A stretch of 64,000 nucleotides of DNA from Paenibacillus baekrokdamisoli (lineage in GTDB: Bacteria > Bacillota > Bacilli > Paenibacillales > Paenibacillaceae): NCBI RefSeq assembly GCF_003945345.1, contig NZ_AP019308.1:7125001-7189000 (forward strand), in the 5' to 3' direction. The position numbers and the translations under genes are program-made. Shown here piece by piece: positions 1 to 8,377 of this stretch (position 1 is its first letter; every line of letters begins with the position of its first letter). Under the pieces are notes generated by a model. That model was not told the DNA's origin. It ran no database searches and saw only the letters and a list, made by a program, of their open reading frames with translations.

Positions 1-1
1 C

Positions 2-109
2 AAAGTCTATGGTGAAGAAGCCGTTCAAGGCAAACCGCTTGATCTGCTTTACGACCGCCTCCGTCTCATTCGTCTTCGCTATCGCCGCACGAAAGCGGAA
101 GCTGTATAG
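2..109 (+). CDS. C-terminal end of an unidentified protein (5' truncated by window)
   Basis: An open frame enters from the left edge and ends at TAG 107-109. It gives about 35 residues, the last part strongly basic (Arg/Lys-rich: RLRLIRLRYRRTK). There is not enough sequence to assign a family. It is transcribed toward the phospholipase-like gene on the opposite strand, and its stop lies only 14 bases from that gene's stop, so the two genes are convergent with almost no spacer. The reading of this frame as coding rests on the absence of stops and the codon pattern only. Confidence 0.5.
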   Translation, partial: KVYGEEAVQGKPLDLLYDRLRLIRLRYRRTKAEAV

Positions 110-123
110 GCTCCAAGCACTGA

Positions 124-1137
124 TTATGGTGTAGAGCCCTTTATATTCGACCAAATAGGGTCAGCATGCAGGATCTCTGCTCCGCTGTCGCACGGAAGAC
201 CGGTTTCGTAAGAGCGGTTGGCAATAAGAACTGCCACCGCTTCACGAAGCTGGGCAATACGATGAAATTCTTCATCGCTATAGGGGCCCTTCTTAAATTT
301 ATGCTGTGCTCGCAGCCATTCTAAAATAGCCGTAATAACAGCTTTTGCCTCGACCATAGCAGTATCCCACATATTCCAAATACTATCATTCCTCTTTGGT
401 TTCCCATCCGTAGGATCAAGCCAAGCTCGATGAGACTCATTGAGAATATCAAGCTGTGGAACGTGACTTTTAAAAACGAAGGGTTCAATCTGCCCAAAGG
501 TCAGTACTCGTTTAATACCGGTCGGATCATAGAAGAGTCGTTGAGCACGAATCATATCGAGCATGGCATTGCACCAATCTTCTCGTCTAACACGCGGGGC
601 CAAGTCCGGGTAGTGAACAGCAACAATTTGTTCAAAGACATCGACGATCTTGACTGGCAGCTCACCCTTATTGTTAATTTCGCGCCACACCTCCGTTTTC
701 CAAGTTTCGATACCAAGGAGCTTACGGACGATGAGCGTATCCATCATAACCTCAAAGCGCTGATGATCCCATTTGCGAAAGCCGGACCGGCTAAAAACAT
801 AAGGATGCATATGGCGATCTAATAGATGATGCAGAACAAAACCAAGTACATAGATAAGTGCCGGATCTGAAGGGACTGTATCGGGAGAGCATCCAACTAC
901 CGCTTCAAGTAAATCCATAATAGCTGGGCCGCATTGTACACTGTGCATGGCGCTGCCTAAAAGATTCATTGTTTTGTCGTTCTGCCAGGGTAGGAAGTTA
1001 TGATAGAACAGAAAATCGGGTCCTTGACATCCCATATTGAACATTCTCAATTGTTCTGAATTGGCAATGAATGGCTCTTCGCCTATTGCTTTTAAACAAT
1101 GCTGCCCAAAAATAAAATGAGTCCAGACATTTGGCAT
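124..1137 (-). CDS. Zinc-dependent phospholipase C-like protein
   Basis: The 337-residue protein resembles the bacterial zinc-dependent phospholipase C/S1-P1 nuclease-like family often annotated as hydrolase in Paenibacillaceae. Its N-terminus (MPNVWTHFIFGQ) begins with the metal-ligand type W-x-H motif. Further His/Asp-rich stretches typical of the fold follow, such as GCQGPDFLFYHNF and LGFVLHHLLDRHMHPYVFSR (x-HH-x2-DRH). No signal peptide is visible, so a cytoplasmic location is likely. A longer open frame runs upstream to 1395, but the start at 1137 is preferred: it has TAGGAGGACC just upstream, while the extension runs antisense into cheX and has no such site. Substrate is unknown. The gene is divergent from cheX. 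Confidence 0.75.
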   Translation of the reverse strand: MPNVWTHFIFGQHCLKAIGEEPFIANSEQLRMFNMGCQGPDFLFYHNFLPWQNDKTMNLLGSAMHSVQCGPAIMDLLEAVVGCSPDTVPSDPALIYVLGFVLHHLLDRHMHPYVFSRSGFRKWDHQRFEVMMDTLIVRKLLGIETWKTEVWREINNKGELPVKIVDVFEQIVAVHYPDLAPRVRREDWCNAMLDMIRAQRLFYDPTGIKRVLTFGQIEPFVFKSHVPQLDILNESHRAWLDPTDGKPKRNDSIWNMWDTAMVEAKAVITAILEWLRAQHKFKKGPYSDEEFHRIAQLREAVAVLIANRSYETGLPCDSGAEILHADPIWSNIKGSTP

Positions 1138-1288
1138 ACTGGTCCTCCTAGGTCTAAAGTTCGACAATATAATACAACTTTCGCAATTTTCAACATGGGA
1201 ATAGTATACTTGTCCTAATGTATTTAGTATAATAAAAAAACAAAGACGGAGATAATCGAATCTAGTCGAAAAGGGGCGAAACCTCACG

Positions 1289-1750
1289 ATGCAAGCCGAA
1301 TTAATTAATCCCTTCTTAGAGTCAGCAAGAGTTGTCATCGAACAAGTAATACAGATTAAGCCTTCTACTGGAAAACTGGGTGTTAAGGACGTCAAGTTCG
1401 TTGAGAATTATATATGGATTCAGATCGGTTTGAACGGTCAAATGAACGGTGATATTGTATTCGGTTTAAGTGAAGAGGTTGCGATGAAGATGATATCCGC
1501 AATGATGGGCGGCTACGTCATATCAGAAATCGATGATATGGGCAAAAGCGCGATATCGGAACTCGGCAATATGATAAGCGGAAATGCGAGTACCATGCTT
1601 TTCAATCAAGGTATAAGGGTAGATATTACCCCGCCTAAAGTCCTGCATTCCGCACAAGCAGCTGGATTTACGGCACAGAGGGCGCTTACAATTCCACTTA
1701 TTATGGATGGAATTGGCGAATTAGATATACAAGTCCTAGTTGCATCGTAA
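1289..1750 (+). CDS. cheX: Chemotaxis protein CheX (CheY-P phosphatase family)
   Basis: A 153-residue cytoplasmic protein of the CheC/CheX/FliY family, which dephosphorylates CheY-P to reset chemotactic signalling. The active-site motif E-x2-N is visible in SELGNMISGNA (around residues 93-103). The N-terminal MQAELINPFLESA is typical of CheX. Length matches the family (about 150 residues). It stands alone between a divergent hydrolase gene and an SDR gene, not in a che/fla operon, as is common for cheX in Paenibacillus. A TATAAT lies at 1228-1233 but without a convincing -35 element. A rho-independent terminator follows 12 bases after the stop. Confidence 0.9.
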   Translation: MQAELINPFLESARVVIEQVIQIKPSTGKLGVKDVKFVENYIWIQIGLNGQMNGDIVFGLSEEVAMKMISAMMGGYVISEIDDMGKSAISELGNMISGNASTMLFNQGIRVDITPPKVLHSAQAAGFTAQRALTIPLIMDGIGELDIQVLVAS

Positions 1751-1761
1751 CATAGAGTAAG

Positions 1762-1789
1762 GCTCCTTAGGGAGCTTTTTTCTTTTTTT
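1762..1789 (+). terminator. Rho-independent terminator of cheX
   Basis: GCTCC-TTAG-GGAGC hairpin followed by a T-rich tail (TTTTTTCTTTTTTT). It lies directly after the cheX stop. Confidence 0.85.
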
Positions 1790-1857
1790 AAGGGGATATT
1801 TGCCCGTTTGCTTTGCCTAAATGTGGCGGTTGCAGTAAACTGAAAGACAGGTGATAA

Positions 1858-2634
1858 ATGGTGATAAACGGGCGAATTGTTCTTATTACTGGAGCGACGA
1901 GCGGGATTGGTGCGGAGACGGCCAAGCTGCTTGCTGCGCGAGGAGCAATACCGATTTTAACGGGTCGGAACGAGAAGAAGCTGCGTGAAATGGCGGCGAC
2001 CTTTAGCGGCAGATTCGGCTGCTACAAATTGGATGTTACGGATAATGATGAAGTCTTAAGCGTGATGGATCAAGTACTCAAAGACTTTGGCAGTATTGAT
2101 GTCCTACTTAATAATGCGGGTTATGGAGTGTTTGAGCTTTTTGCTGAAGCCAAGGTAGATCGGTTCGAAGACATGATGGATACGAACTATATGGGTATCG
2201 TGCGCTGTTCTAAAGCTGTGCTCCCAATAATGAAGAAGCAGGGCAAAGGTCATATTATTAACGTTGCATCTATGGCAGGAAAGCTCAGTACGGCAAAATC
2301 ATCTGGATATGCTGCGACAAAGCATGCGGTGCTAGGACTTACTAACGCGATGCGGACCGAGCTTTCTTCGATTGGAATAACCGTATCTGCCGTCAATCCA
2401 GGACCGATAGATACCCCTTTTCTGACAATAGCGGATCCAGCGGGTACCTATGCGGCTAAAGTACGAGGGTATATGCTGAAGCCTCAGCAAGTAGCGGAGG
2501 CTATTATTCGCGTAATTGAGACAAAGAGGGCAGAGGTAGACATGCCTTTTTCAGCATCACTTGGCATAAGGCTGTATGGTTTGTTTCCGCGAATGGCGGA
2601 TCGGATAGCGGGTCGATGGCTGAATCGTAAATAG
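1858..2634 (+). CDS. SDR family NAD(P)-dependent oxidoreductase
   Basis: 258-residue classical short-chain dehydrogenase/reductase, a soluble Rossmann-fold enzyme that oxidises or reduces a carbonyl/alcohol with NAD(P). Visible motifs are the cofactor-binding TGATSGIG (residues 10-17), NNAGYG (about 86-91), a catalytic Ser in the INVASMAGK segment, and the Y-x3-K pair in GYAATKHA (about 152-158). PG-x-IDT follows the catalytic region as usual. The length is normal. The start ATG is placed 4 bases after AGGTG. The helicase gene follows 49 bases downstream with no terminator between, so co-transcription is possible. Substrate cannot be told from sequence. Confidence 0.88.
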   Translation: MVINGRIVLITGATSGIGAETAKLLAARGAIPILTGRNEKKLREMAATFSGRFGCYKLDVTDNDEVLSVMDQVLKDFGSIDVLLNNAGYGVFELFAEAKVDRFEDMMDTNYMGIVRCSKAVLPIMKKQGKGHIINVASMAGKLSTAKSSGYAATKHAVLGLTNAMRTELSSIGITVSAVNPGPIDTPFLTIADPAGTYAAKVRGYMLKPQQVAEAIIRVIETKRAEVDMPFSASLGIRLYGLFPRMADRIAGRWLNRK

Positions 2635-2683
2635 ATTGGATAGGCAATGACATTAACTTGTAAATAATGAAATGAGGGTCATC

Positions 2684-4231
2684 ATGAACGCTACTTGGGA
2701 AACTTTTGGGCTGCATCCACGAATCGTGGAAACGCTCATCGCTAATAAAATTGAAACGCCTACACCCGTGCAGGCTGCAACAATTCCAGTTCTGCTTGCA
2801 GGACATGATGTTACGGCTAAGTCACAAACGGGAACAGGCAAAACGCTAGCTTATATGCTGCCAGCCTTACAATGTGTGGATACGACAAGCTCTGCGGTAC
2901 AGGTAATTGTACTTGCTCCAACACAAGAGCTTGCGATGCAAATTTTTCGCGTAGCAGAAGCCTATGGGGAGCCGCTTGGAATCAAAACGCAGCAGCTCAT
3001 CGGCGGGGCATCTACGCAGCGACAGGTGGAGAAGCTGCGTCTTCATCCGCATGTCGTTGTAGGTACGCCCGGACGCATGCATGAGTTAGCGAAGTCAGGC
3101 AAGCTTAAGCTGCATCAGATTCGCTTCGTCATCGTGGATGAAGCAGATCAAGTATTCAGCCTTGGTTCAACAATTGAAGTCGTGACTTTGCTCAGGGGGA
3201 CGGCTCGCGATCGACAAATTGCTTTCTTCTCGGCTACGCGTCCGCGTGAAATGGAAGAGACTGAAGCACAGTGGATGAAGGATCCCCAGCATATCGATGT
3301 GAGCGCGGATCAAAGTACCGCAGGTAAAGTTGACCATTATTATCTCATTTGCGACAAGCGAGACAAAGCAGATACAGCAAGACGTCTTATACGCTTGCTT
3401 AAGCCGGCGGCAGCATTGCTGTTTATTAACGATACCGATGAAATAGCGAATTATGAAGCGAAATTCGGCTATGAGGGCTTTACGGTAGAGACTCTATATG
3501 GCGATGCAGATAAGCAAAAACGCGCGGCAACGCTTGCCCGCTTCCGTGATGGGCGCTGTCAGCTGCTGATTGCGACTGATGTTGCGGCTCGGGGCCTCGA
3601 TATCGTAGCTTTACCCCTAGTTGTCCATCTCGATCCAGCACTAGATGCTGACCACTATGTTCACCGATCTGGAAGAACAGGACGGATGGGGAAGTCGGGG
3701 ACGGTCGTCTCGATCGTAACACCTCAGGAATTGTTCATTATGAATAAGTTCAAGAAGCAGCTTGCTATCGATTTGCAGGAAAAAGTCATGTACAAAGGCA
3801 AGCTGGTTGATCCAGGCACACAATCGTTCAGCCGAGATTCGGAACGCGGCTCATCGCGAAGAAGAGATGAAGGTTCTGCAGGGCAGAGCGCTGGTGGAGC
3901 TGGCAGATTCGCTGCACAAGCAATGGAGTCTGCTTCAGCAGGAGACCAAGGTCTCAAAGCTGCGACAAGCAATGTAACAGATGGGCAGAACGCATCTCTA
4001 GAATCTGGCATTAAAGCTGGATTTCGAGCTGGCAAACCACTGCAGCTAGGGAGTCAATCAGTGGCTCGACCGGCTGCTCGAACGAGCTCAGCATCAGGAA
4101 AGCAGAATGCCCAAAAATCTGCAGCACAGCCGATTAAACCGACCAAGTCCAAGCGTGAGCAGGAAAAGGATCGCAAGAACAAAGGGGCACCCAAATGGCT
4201 GAAAGCAAAGCGCGATGAAGAGCAGAAGTAG
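2684..4231 (+). CDS. DEAD/DEAH-box ATP-dependent RNA helicase
   Basis: 515-residue RNA helicase, with two RecA-like domains followed by a low-complexity tail. Visible motifs are the Q-motif region FGLHPRIVETL, motif I QTGTGKT (about 48-54), PTQELA (Ia), TPGR (Ib), DEAD (about 150), SAT (about 183), the domain-2 segment ATDVAARGLDI and motif VI HRSGRTGR (about 326). The last ~130 residues are rich in Ser, Ala, Lys and Arg and end in a basic stretch, typical of an RNA-binding tail. An ATG exists 12 bases upstream at 2672, but GAGGG sits 5 bases before the ATG at 2684, so that start is preferred. It resembles the YfmL/CshC-like helicases of bacilli, acting in ribosome biogenesis or cold-related RNA remodelling; the exact orthologue is not certain. 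Confidence 0.9.
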   Translation: MNATWETFGLHPRIVETLIANKIETPTPVQAATIPVLLAGHDVTAKSQTGTGKTLAYMLPALQCVDTTSSAVQVIVLAPTQELAMQIFRVAEAYGEPLGIKTQQLIGGASTQRQVEKLRLHPHVVVGTPGRMHELAKSGKLKLHQIRFVIVDEADQVFSLGSTIEVVTLLRGTARDRQIAFFSATRPREMEETEAQWMKDPQHIDVSADQSTAGKVDHYYLICDKRDKADTARRLIRLLKPAAALLFINDTDEIANYEAKFGYEGFTVETLYGDADKQKRAATLARFRDGRCQLLIATDVAARGLDIVALPLVVHLDPALDADHYVHRSGRTGRMGKSGTVVSIVTPQELFIMNKFKKQLAIDLQEKVMYKGKLVDPGTQSFSRDSERGSSRRRDEGSAGQSAGGAGRFAAQAMESASAGDQGLKAATSNVTDGQNASLESGIKAGFRAGKPLQLGSQSVARPAARTSSASGKQNAQKSAAQPIKPTKSKREQEKDRKNKGAPKWLKAKRDEEQK

Positions 4232-4283
4232 CAAACAGAAATGGTAAGAAACCCTTGCAATTCGTGAGGAACTATCGTTGACC

Positions 4284-4318
4284 AAGACAATCCATCTGAG
4301 TATGGATTGTCTTTTTTT
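4284..4318 (+). terminator. Rho-independent terminator after the helicase gene
   Basis: Perfect 12-bp stem AAGACAATCCAT / ATGGATTGTCTT with a 6-base loop and a run of seven T. Confidence 0.92.
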
Positions 4319-4451
4319 ATTTTAAATCCGAGACACAGCTTATTGATTCTTTTTCCACTAGACCCCCTCAAACCTATTACGACCGCCCGAACGTTATTGG
4401 CGAAGGTAAATAAGCGGGATGCACCGCATTCATGAGGAGAGTGGCAGCACA

Positions 4452-5717
4452 ATGAATAAAGCCATGTTGAAGAAGGCGGCAATTACATCAATGGCATTAC
4501 TAACACTTGTAGGCGGGGGAACGAGCGCGTTTGCAGACGGTAAAGGTAAAGACCATGATAGGGGCAAGAACCACGATAATGGCAAACACAATGGCAATAA
4601 TGATAATAAAGGCAAGAACGATCGTGAAGGCGAGAACGATGATGAAGGCTACGGCAACTCAAAGTCAGATATTCGTCTGCAATTTAAAGACGAGAAAGAA
4701 CTGAAATGGGCGCTCGAGTACATCATTCGCCTTGCTTCCAAAGGCGTGTTCAACGGGTACGAAGACGGAACATTCAAACCGCAGCAAAACATAACTCGCA
4801 TCGAGTCGATTGTAGCAGCTGTTCGCTTAATGGGCTTGAAAGATCAGGCTGAATCGCAGGCTGAGATGAGCACGAAGCTGAATTTCAAGGATGCGGATGA
4901 GCTAGCTCGCAAATATCCATGGGCGGTTGGTTATGTGGCAGTCGCACTCGAGAAGGATCTGTTCTCGGAGACGGATGCTGTCCTTCAAGCAGACAAGCCA
5001 GCTACGCGTCTATTTGCTACAACGCTGCTCGTTAAAGCACTTGGACTTGAGGCAGATGCTAAAGCGAAAGTAAACTCGCAGCTCTCCTTCAAGGATGCTG
5101 ACAAGATTCCGGCAGGATCAGTTGGCTATGTGGCCGTTGCACTGGAGAAAGGCGTAATTACAGGGTATAACGATAATACGTTCCGCCCTAATCAATCGGT
5201 TACTCGTGCGGAGCTCGCAGCGCTGCTCGACCGTACAGATAGTCAGCTTCCGAATAATGACGCGCAGGCGATTACAGGTAAGCTAAAGGTTGCACCTACT
5301 AATGGAACAGTAGTTGTTGTGAAGCCGGACAACACAGAGGTTACTGTAGCCATTGATCCTAACATTTTCATTTTCCGCGATAACGTAAAAGCATCCGTTG
5401 CGGCGCTTAAGGCAGGAGATGAGGTGCTGCTCCGCACATATTTGAATAAAGCGGTATTCATCGAGGTAACCAAATCCGCTCCGGTACAGCCGACTTTGCA
5501 CACGGAAACAGGTAAATTCAATTCCGTTTCATTCGATGCACAAGGTAAAATGGCAACACTTTCTCTAACAAAAGAAGTGAACGGTAGCACACAGGCCATC
5601 ATTCTTAATGTATCCCCATCCGTAGTTATCATTGGCGATGCAGCACTTCTGACTACAGGACGAGCTGTTGAGATAACGGTCTTGAATGGAACAGTTTACT
5701 CCATCAAAGCCATCTAA
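4452..5717 (+). CDS. S-layer homology (SLH) domain surface protein
   Basis: 421-residue exported protein. The N-terminus is a Sec signal peptide (MNKAMLKKAA followed by a hydrophobic stretch and SAFA-D). A strongly hydrophilic Gly/Lys/Asp/Asn linker of about 45 residues follows. Three SLH modules come next: LQFKD...GYEDGTFKPQQNITRIE (1), LNFKD...ATRLFATTLLVKALGL (2) and LSFKD...GYNDNTFRPNQSVTRAE (3). SLH domains bind pyruvylated secondary cell-wall polymer, so the protein should sit on the cell wall. The second module lacks the usual GY-x-DGTF core. The C-terminal ~170 residues form a beta-rich region of unknown role (GTVVVVKPDNTEVTV, EVLLRTYLNKAVFIEV). An in-frame ATG at 4419 would put 11 residues before the signal peptide and is less likely; GAGGAG lies 12 bases before the chosen ATG. 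Confidence 0.85.
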   Translation: MNKAMLKKAAITSMALLTLVGGGTSAFADGKGKDHDRGKNHDNGKHNGNNDNKGKNDREGENDDEGYGNSKSDIRLQFKDEKELKWALEYIIRLASKGVFNGYEDGTFKPQQNITRIESIVAAVRLMGLKDQAESQAEMSTKLNFKDADELARKYPWAVGYVAVALEKDLFSETDAVLQADKPATRLFATTLLVKALGLEADAKAKVNSQLSFKDADKIPAGSVGYVAVALEKGVITGYNDNTFRPNQSVTRAELAALLDRTDSQLPNNDAQAITGKLKVAPTNGTVVVVKPDNTEVTVAIDPNIFIFRDNVKASVAALKAGDEVLLRTYLNKAVFIEVTKSAPVQPTLHTETGKFNSVSFDAQGKMATLSLTKEVNGSTQAIILNVSPSVVIIGDAALLTTGRAVEITVLNGTVYSIKAI

Positions 5718-5739
5718 ATAAATGTGATTTCTTGTTTCG

Positions 5740-5783
5740 AAGGCTCTTCCTATCTGCAATTTGGCGGATAGGGAGGGCTTTTT
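5740..5783 (+). terminator. Rho-independent terminator of the SLH gene
   Basis: AAGGCTCTTCCTATC pairs imperfectly with GATAGGGAGGGCTT, followed by TTTTT. Confidence 0.8.
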
Positions 5784-6077
5784 GCTTGCGCAGGCAATAC
5801 ATAGAACGGCCAAGCAATTGGAAGCCCGCAAGCAGTTAGGTTGGTAAGACAAAAAGGGCAGCCGTATGTCATGATTGTCAATCGCGATCCGCAGCATGAG
5901 CTCACCATGTCATCAAACGGAACGTTGATAACGTCCATTAAGTAGACAAAAAGAAAAAAGCTAAACTGCCAGCGAGCGTCGATACTCAATCGACGCTCGC
6001 TGGTTGAGTTTGGTTTGAAATCGTTGGATAGTAAATAAAAGAGGCTCCAATCAATGCTAGCCATCACGAAGTACCTA
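5784..6077. other. Intergenic segment with a perfect 15-bp hairpin
   Basis: No convincing gene was found. A perfect 15-bp inverted repeat (CCAGCGAGCGTCGAT, 5-base loop) spans 5969-6003. On the minus strand it is followed after ~10 bases by a T-rich run (complement of AAAAAGAAAAAAG at 5948-5960), so it might terminate leftward transcription. A 46-codon stop-free stretch (5805-5945, +) has coding-like composition but no Shine-Dalgarno site or good start. It may be a gene remnant or chance. Confidence 0.4.
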
Positions 6078-6209
6078 GCGAAGCGGACGGAATCGTTCTG
6101 AAGAAGCGATAGCGTTCGCCTTTGTCTCCTTATTTCTACCCCTAAGGGATAGAAACAAGAAATAGGGAGACAACAGCGATCGTAAGAATGATCCGTCCGC
6201 GCAGCGGAC
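6078..6209 (+). repeat. Dispersed ~130-bp imperfect palindrome, copy A
   Basis: First of four related copies (others at 15107, 15394 and 56049). The outer arms read GCGGACGGA ... TCCGTCCGC and the inner arms TTGTCTCCTTATTTCT ... AGAAATAGGGAGACAA around a short CCCTAAGGG-type apex. As RNA it would fold into one long imperfect hairpin. It carries no reading frame of its own. It lies between the SLH terminator and the ecsA promoter. Confidence 0.85.
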
Positions 6210-6248
6210 TTTCGCACAAGTCTCGGAGGTGGATGGCGCAGCGCCAGT

Positions 6249-6277
6249 TTCACAAACAGAGGCAGTTTTTGTATAAT
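6249..6277 (+). promoter_or_regulatory. Sigma-A-type promoter of the EcsAB operon
   Basis: TTCACA (6249-6254), a 17-bp spacer and a perfect TATAAT (6272-6277). The predicted transcript starts near 6284, downstream of the upstream in-frame ATG at 6276. This supports translation from 6300. Confidence 0.75.
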
Positions 6278-6299
6278 GAATGGTAACGAGGTGAGTATG

Positions 6300-7064
6300 A
6301 TGAATACGGTTTTAGAGGTCCGTCAATTAACGGGAGGTTACAGTCCGCGAAGGCCTGTCCTTCACGATCTGTCATTTGAGGTTGGAGCCGGTGAAATGGT
6401 CGGTTTAATCGGCCTGAATGGGGCAGGGAAAAGCACAGCGATCAAGCATATTCTTGGGTTGATGCAGCAGCAGCAAGGCGAAATCCGTATTCAAGGTCAT
6501 ACGTTACAACAAGAGCCAGAGAAGTATCGCAGCGCCCTCGCTTATGTGCCAGAGACGCCGCTGCTCTTTGATGAGCTAACTGTTGAAGAGCATCTTCGTC
6601 TCACGGGTATGGCTTATGATGTCGAGGAGAAACTCTACGAGGAGCGGACAGAGAGTTTGTTGGACGAGTTTTATATGACACCTAAACGACGTTCATTTGC
6701 TGCGCATTTATCGAAGGGCATGCGCCAGAAGGTCATGATCATGAACGCTTTATTAGCTCGGCCAGCACTATATGTGATCGATGAGCCATTCCTAGGTCTT
6801 GACCCGCTTGGTATCCGTTCTTTGCTAGATAAGCTGGTAGAGGTAACCCGAGAGGGATCGGCTGTTTTTATGAGCTCGCATATTTTGTCGACCGTAGAAT
6901 CCTATTGCAGTCGATTCATCGTTCTGCATCAAGGGGCCATCATTGCTCAAGGAACGCTGGAGCAAGTCTGCGAAGCTGCTGGTATGAAAAGTGGGAAGGG
7001 TTCACTAGAAGAGGCGTTTTATCGATTGGTGACAGGCGGTGGGTCGAATGGACCGCTCGGTTGA
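6300..7064 (+). CDS. ecsA: ABC transporter ATP-binding protein (EcsA type)
   Basis: 254-residue cytoplasmic ATPase of an ABC transporter. Motifs are Walker A GLNGAGKST, signature LSKGMRQK and Walker B LYVIDEPFLGLD followed by the H-loop in SSHIL. It pairs with the following EcsB-type membrane protein. In Bacillus the Ecs system influences secretion, intramembrane proteolysis by RasP, and competence/sporulation; the transported substrate is uncertain. The start at 6300 has GAGGTG five bases upstream, and the promoter at 6249-6277 would initiate after the other in-frame ATG at 6276. The gene overlaps ecsB by 17 bases. Confidence 0.88.
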   Translation: MNTVLEVRQLTGGYSPRRPVLHDLSFEVGAGEMVGLIGLNGAGKSTAIKHILGLMQQQQGEIRIQGHTLQQEPEKYRSALAYVPETPLLFDELTVEEHLRLTGMAYDVEEKLYEERTESLLDEFYMTPKRRSFAAHLSKGMRQKVMIMNALLARPALYVIDEPFLGLDPLGIRSLLDKLVEVTREGSAVFMSSHILSTVESYCSRFIVLHQGAIIAQGTLEQVCEAAGMKSGKGSLEEAFYRLVTGGGSNGPLG

Positions 7065-8295
7065 TTCCCTGTGGAGCTCACGAGCTCGTGCATTCTGGCG
7101 AGATTCGCTTCCCTATATCCGTTATATGGCGCAAAGTGGACTACCAGGCGTAACCATCATGCTGCTGTTCGCGGGGCTAGCTGGATATGCATCCCTGCTG
7201 CATCATTTGCCGGAGTCATTTCCGTATACGCTGGTTGGTGTAGTGTTCTTAACTCCAATTGTTTGCTGGAGCCCTCTGCGGACGTGGCTTCGTGAAGCCG
7301 ATATCGTCTTTCTGGTGCCGCGGGAAGGACAGATGGATCGTTATTTGAGAAGATCCTTCCGTTATAATGGCTTAGGTGGAGCCGCAGCAACTGCGATATT
7401 CTGTGCCATCTATCTTCCGTTATATTCGCATGGACCCGGTAAGCTTCAAGCGCTGCAGCTGCTAGCTGCTGTCTTGCTGCTCAAGCTATTTAATATTACT
7501 GGTGCATGGCGTGAACGCGTACTCGTAAGTATCAGCGCACGCCGCAGCTTTAGGTTACTGCGTTGGATCGTTACAGCAATAGGTGTTGCTTCCTTACTTC
7601 AAACAGATGTATGGAAAGCGGTCCTTTATATCCTGGTGTCTGTACTTTTATTTGCCCTTCTGTATAGTCGGTTACCCCGTTATCGATTCCCGTGGTTGAT
7701 GCTCATAGCGGAAGAGAGCCGGACAAGAAGAAGGTATAATACGTTCTTTAGCTCATTTACCGATGTGCCTTCAGAGTCCACTCCTGTAGTAAGAAGGAGA
7801 TACCTCAATTGGCTTGCAGGCTTCATCCGTTACCGCAATCAGCATGCATTCGTATACTTGTACGCTCATACGCTTATTCGCACAGAGCTTGGCGGTATTG
7901 TCATCCGACTTCTAGGACTCGGTGTAGTCTCAGGCATGCTTGCAGCTGAGTCTGGATTATTCCTAGGGTGGGGTGCTGCAGCGATATGCTTATTGTTCGT
8001 CTGGTTAACAGGCATTCAGCTCAGCTCGCTTGCACAAGCACATCGACATTCCGTATGGCGCCATGTTTATCCACTGCCTGACCAGTCACGTCTGAGTGCA
8101 TTGCTCAAGGTAGATCGCGTTGCTTCACTGCTGAGCACAGCGATTCTGTGGCTGCCTCATGCAATCCTGTTGACGGTTCAAGGCTACATGGCACAGGCTG
8201 TGGTCGCCATTCTTTCATCGCTTGTGTATGTGCTCGCAATCAGACCTCGAAGATTGAAACGCCTTTTCTCCATTGATCCAGACGATGAGGATTAA
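7048..8295 (+). CDS. ecsB: ABC transporter permease (EcsB type)
   Basis: 415-residue polytopic membrane protein, with hydrophobic segments spread over the whole length (for example VTIMLLFAGLAGYASLL, YTLVGVVFLTPIVCW, AVLYILVSVLLFALLY and AVVAILSSLVYVLAI). The N-terminal pattern (DSLWSSRARAFWRDSLPYIRYMAQSG) matches EcsB, which usually begins with a RxxxFW...PYxRYM-like stretch. It is the membrane partner of EcsA, translationally coupled by a 17-base overlap. A GTG lies 9 bases upstream (7039); the ATG is preferred. No third gene (EcsC) follows; a strong terminator closes the operon. Confidence 0.85.
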   Translation: MDRSVDSLWSSRARAFWRDSLPYIRYMAQSGLPGVTIMLLFAGLAGYASLLHHLPESFPYTLVGVVFLTPIVCWSPLRTWLREADIVFLVPREGQMDRYLRRSFRYNGLGGAAATAIFCAIYLPLYSHGPGKLQALQLLAAVLLLKLFNITGAWRERVLVSISARRSFRLLRWIVTAIGVASLLQTDVWKAVLYILVSVLLFALLYSRLPRYRFPWLMLIAEESRTRRRYNTFFSSFTDVPSESTPVVRRRYLNWLAGFIRYRNQHAFVYLYAHTLIRTELGGIVIRLLGLGVVSGMLAAESGLFLGWGAAAICLLFVWLTGIQLSSLAQAHRHSVWRHVYPLPDQSRLSALLKVDRVASLLSTAILWLPHAILLTVQGYMAQAVVAILSSLVYVLAIRPRRLKRLFSIDPDDED

Positions 8296-8299
8296 ATGA

Positions 8300-8346
8300 A
8301 AATAGCAACGTCATCCGCAGCTGTATCACGGATGACGTTGCTATTT
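8300..8346. terminator. Bidirectional terminator between convergent ecsB and the response-regulator gene
   Basis: Perfect 18-bp stem AAATAGCAACGTCATCCG / CGGATGACGTTGCTATTT with an 11-base loop. The A/T-rich ends allow use from both sides. Confidence 0.88.
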
Positions 8347-8377
8347 ATCTCATTACCCCCGAAATCGAACACACGCA

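Noticed and set aside
430..822. 130-codon plus-strand frame inside the phospholipase-like gene
   Set aside because: Shadow of the real minus-strand gene; no family match and no ribosome site.
1138..1395. N-terminal extension of the phospholipase-like gene
   Set aside because: It runs antisense into cheX and lacks a ribosome site; a strong one precedes the internal ATG at 1137.
5805..5945. 46-codon plus-strand stretch with coding-like codons
   Set aside because: No start codon with ribosome site and no recognised similarity; kept only as a note in the intergenic entry.
5750..6253. 167-codon minus-strand frame over the palindrome copy A
   Set aside because: It covers a terminator, a hairpin and the repeat element; composition is not protein-like.
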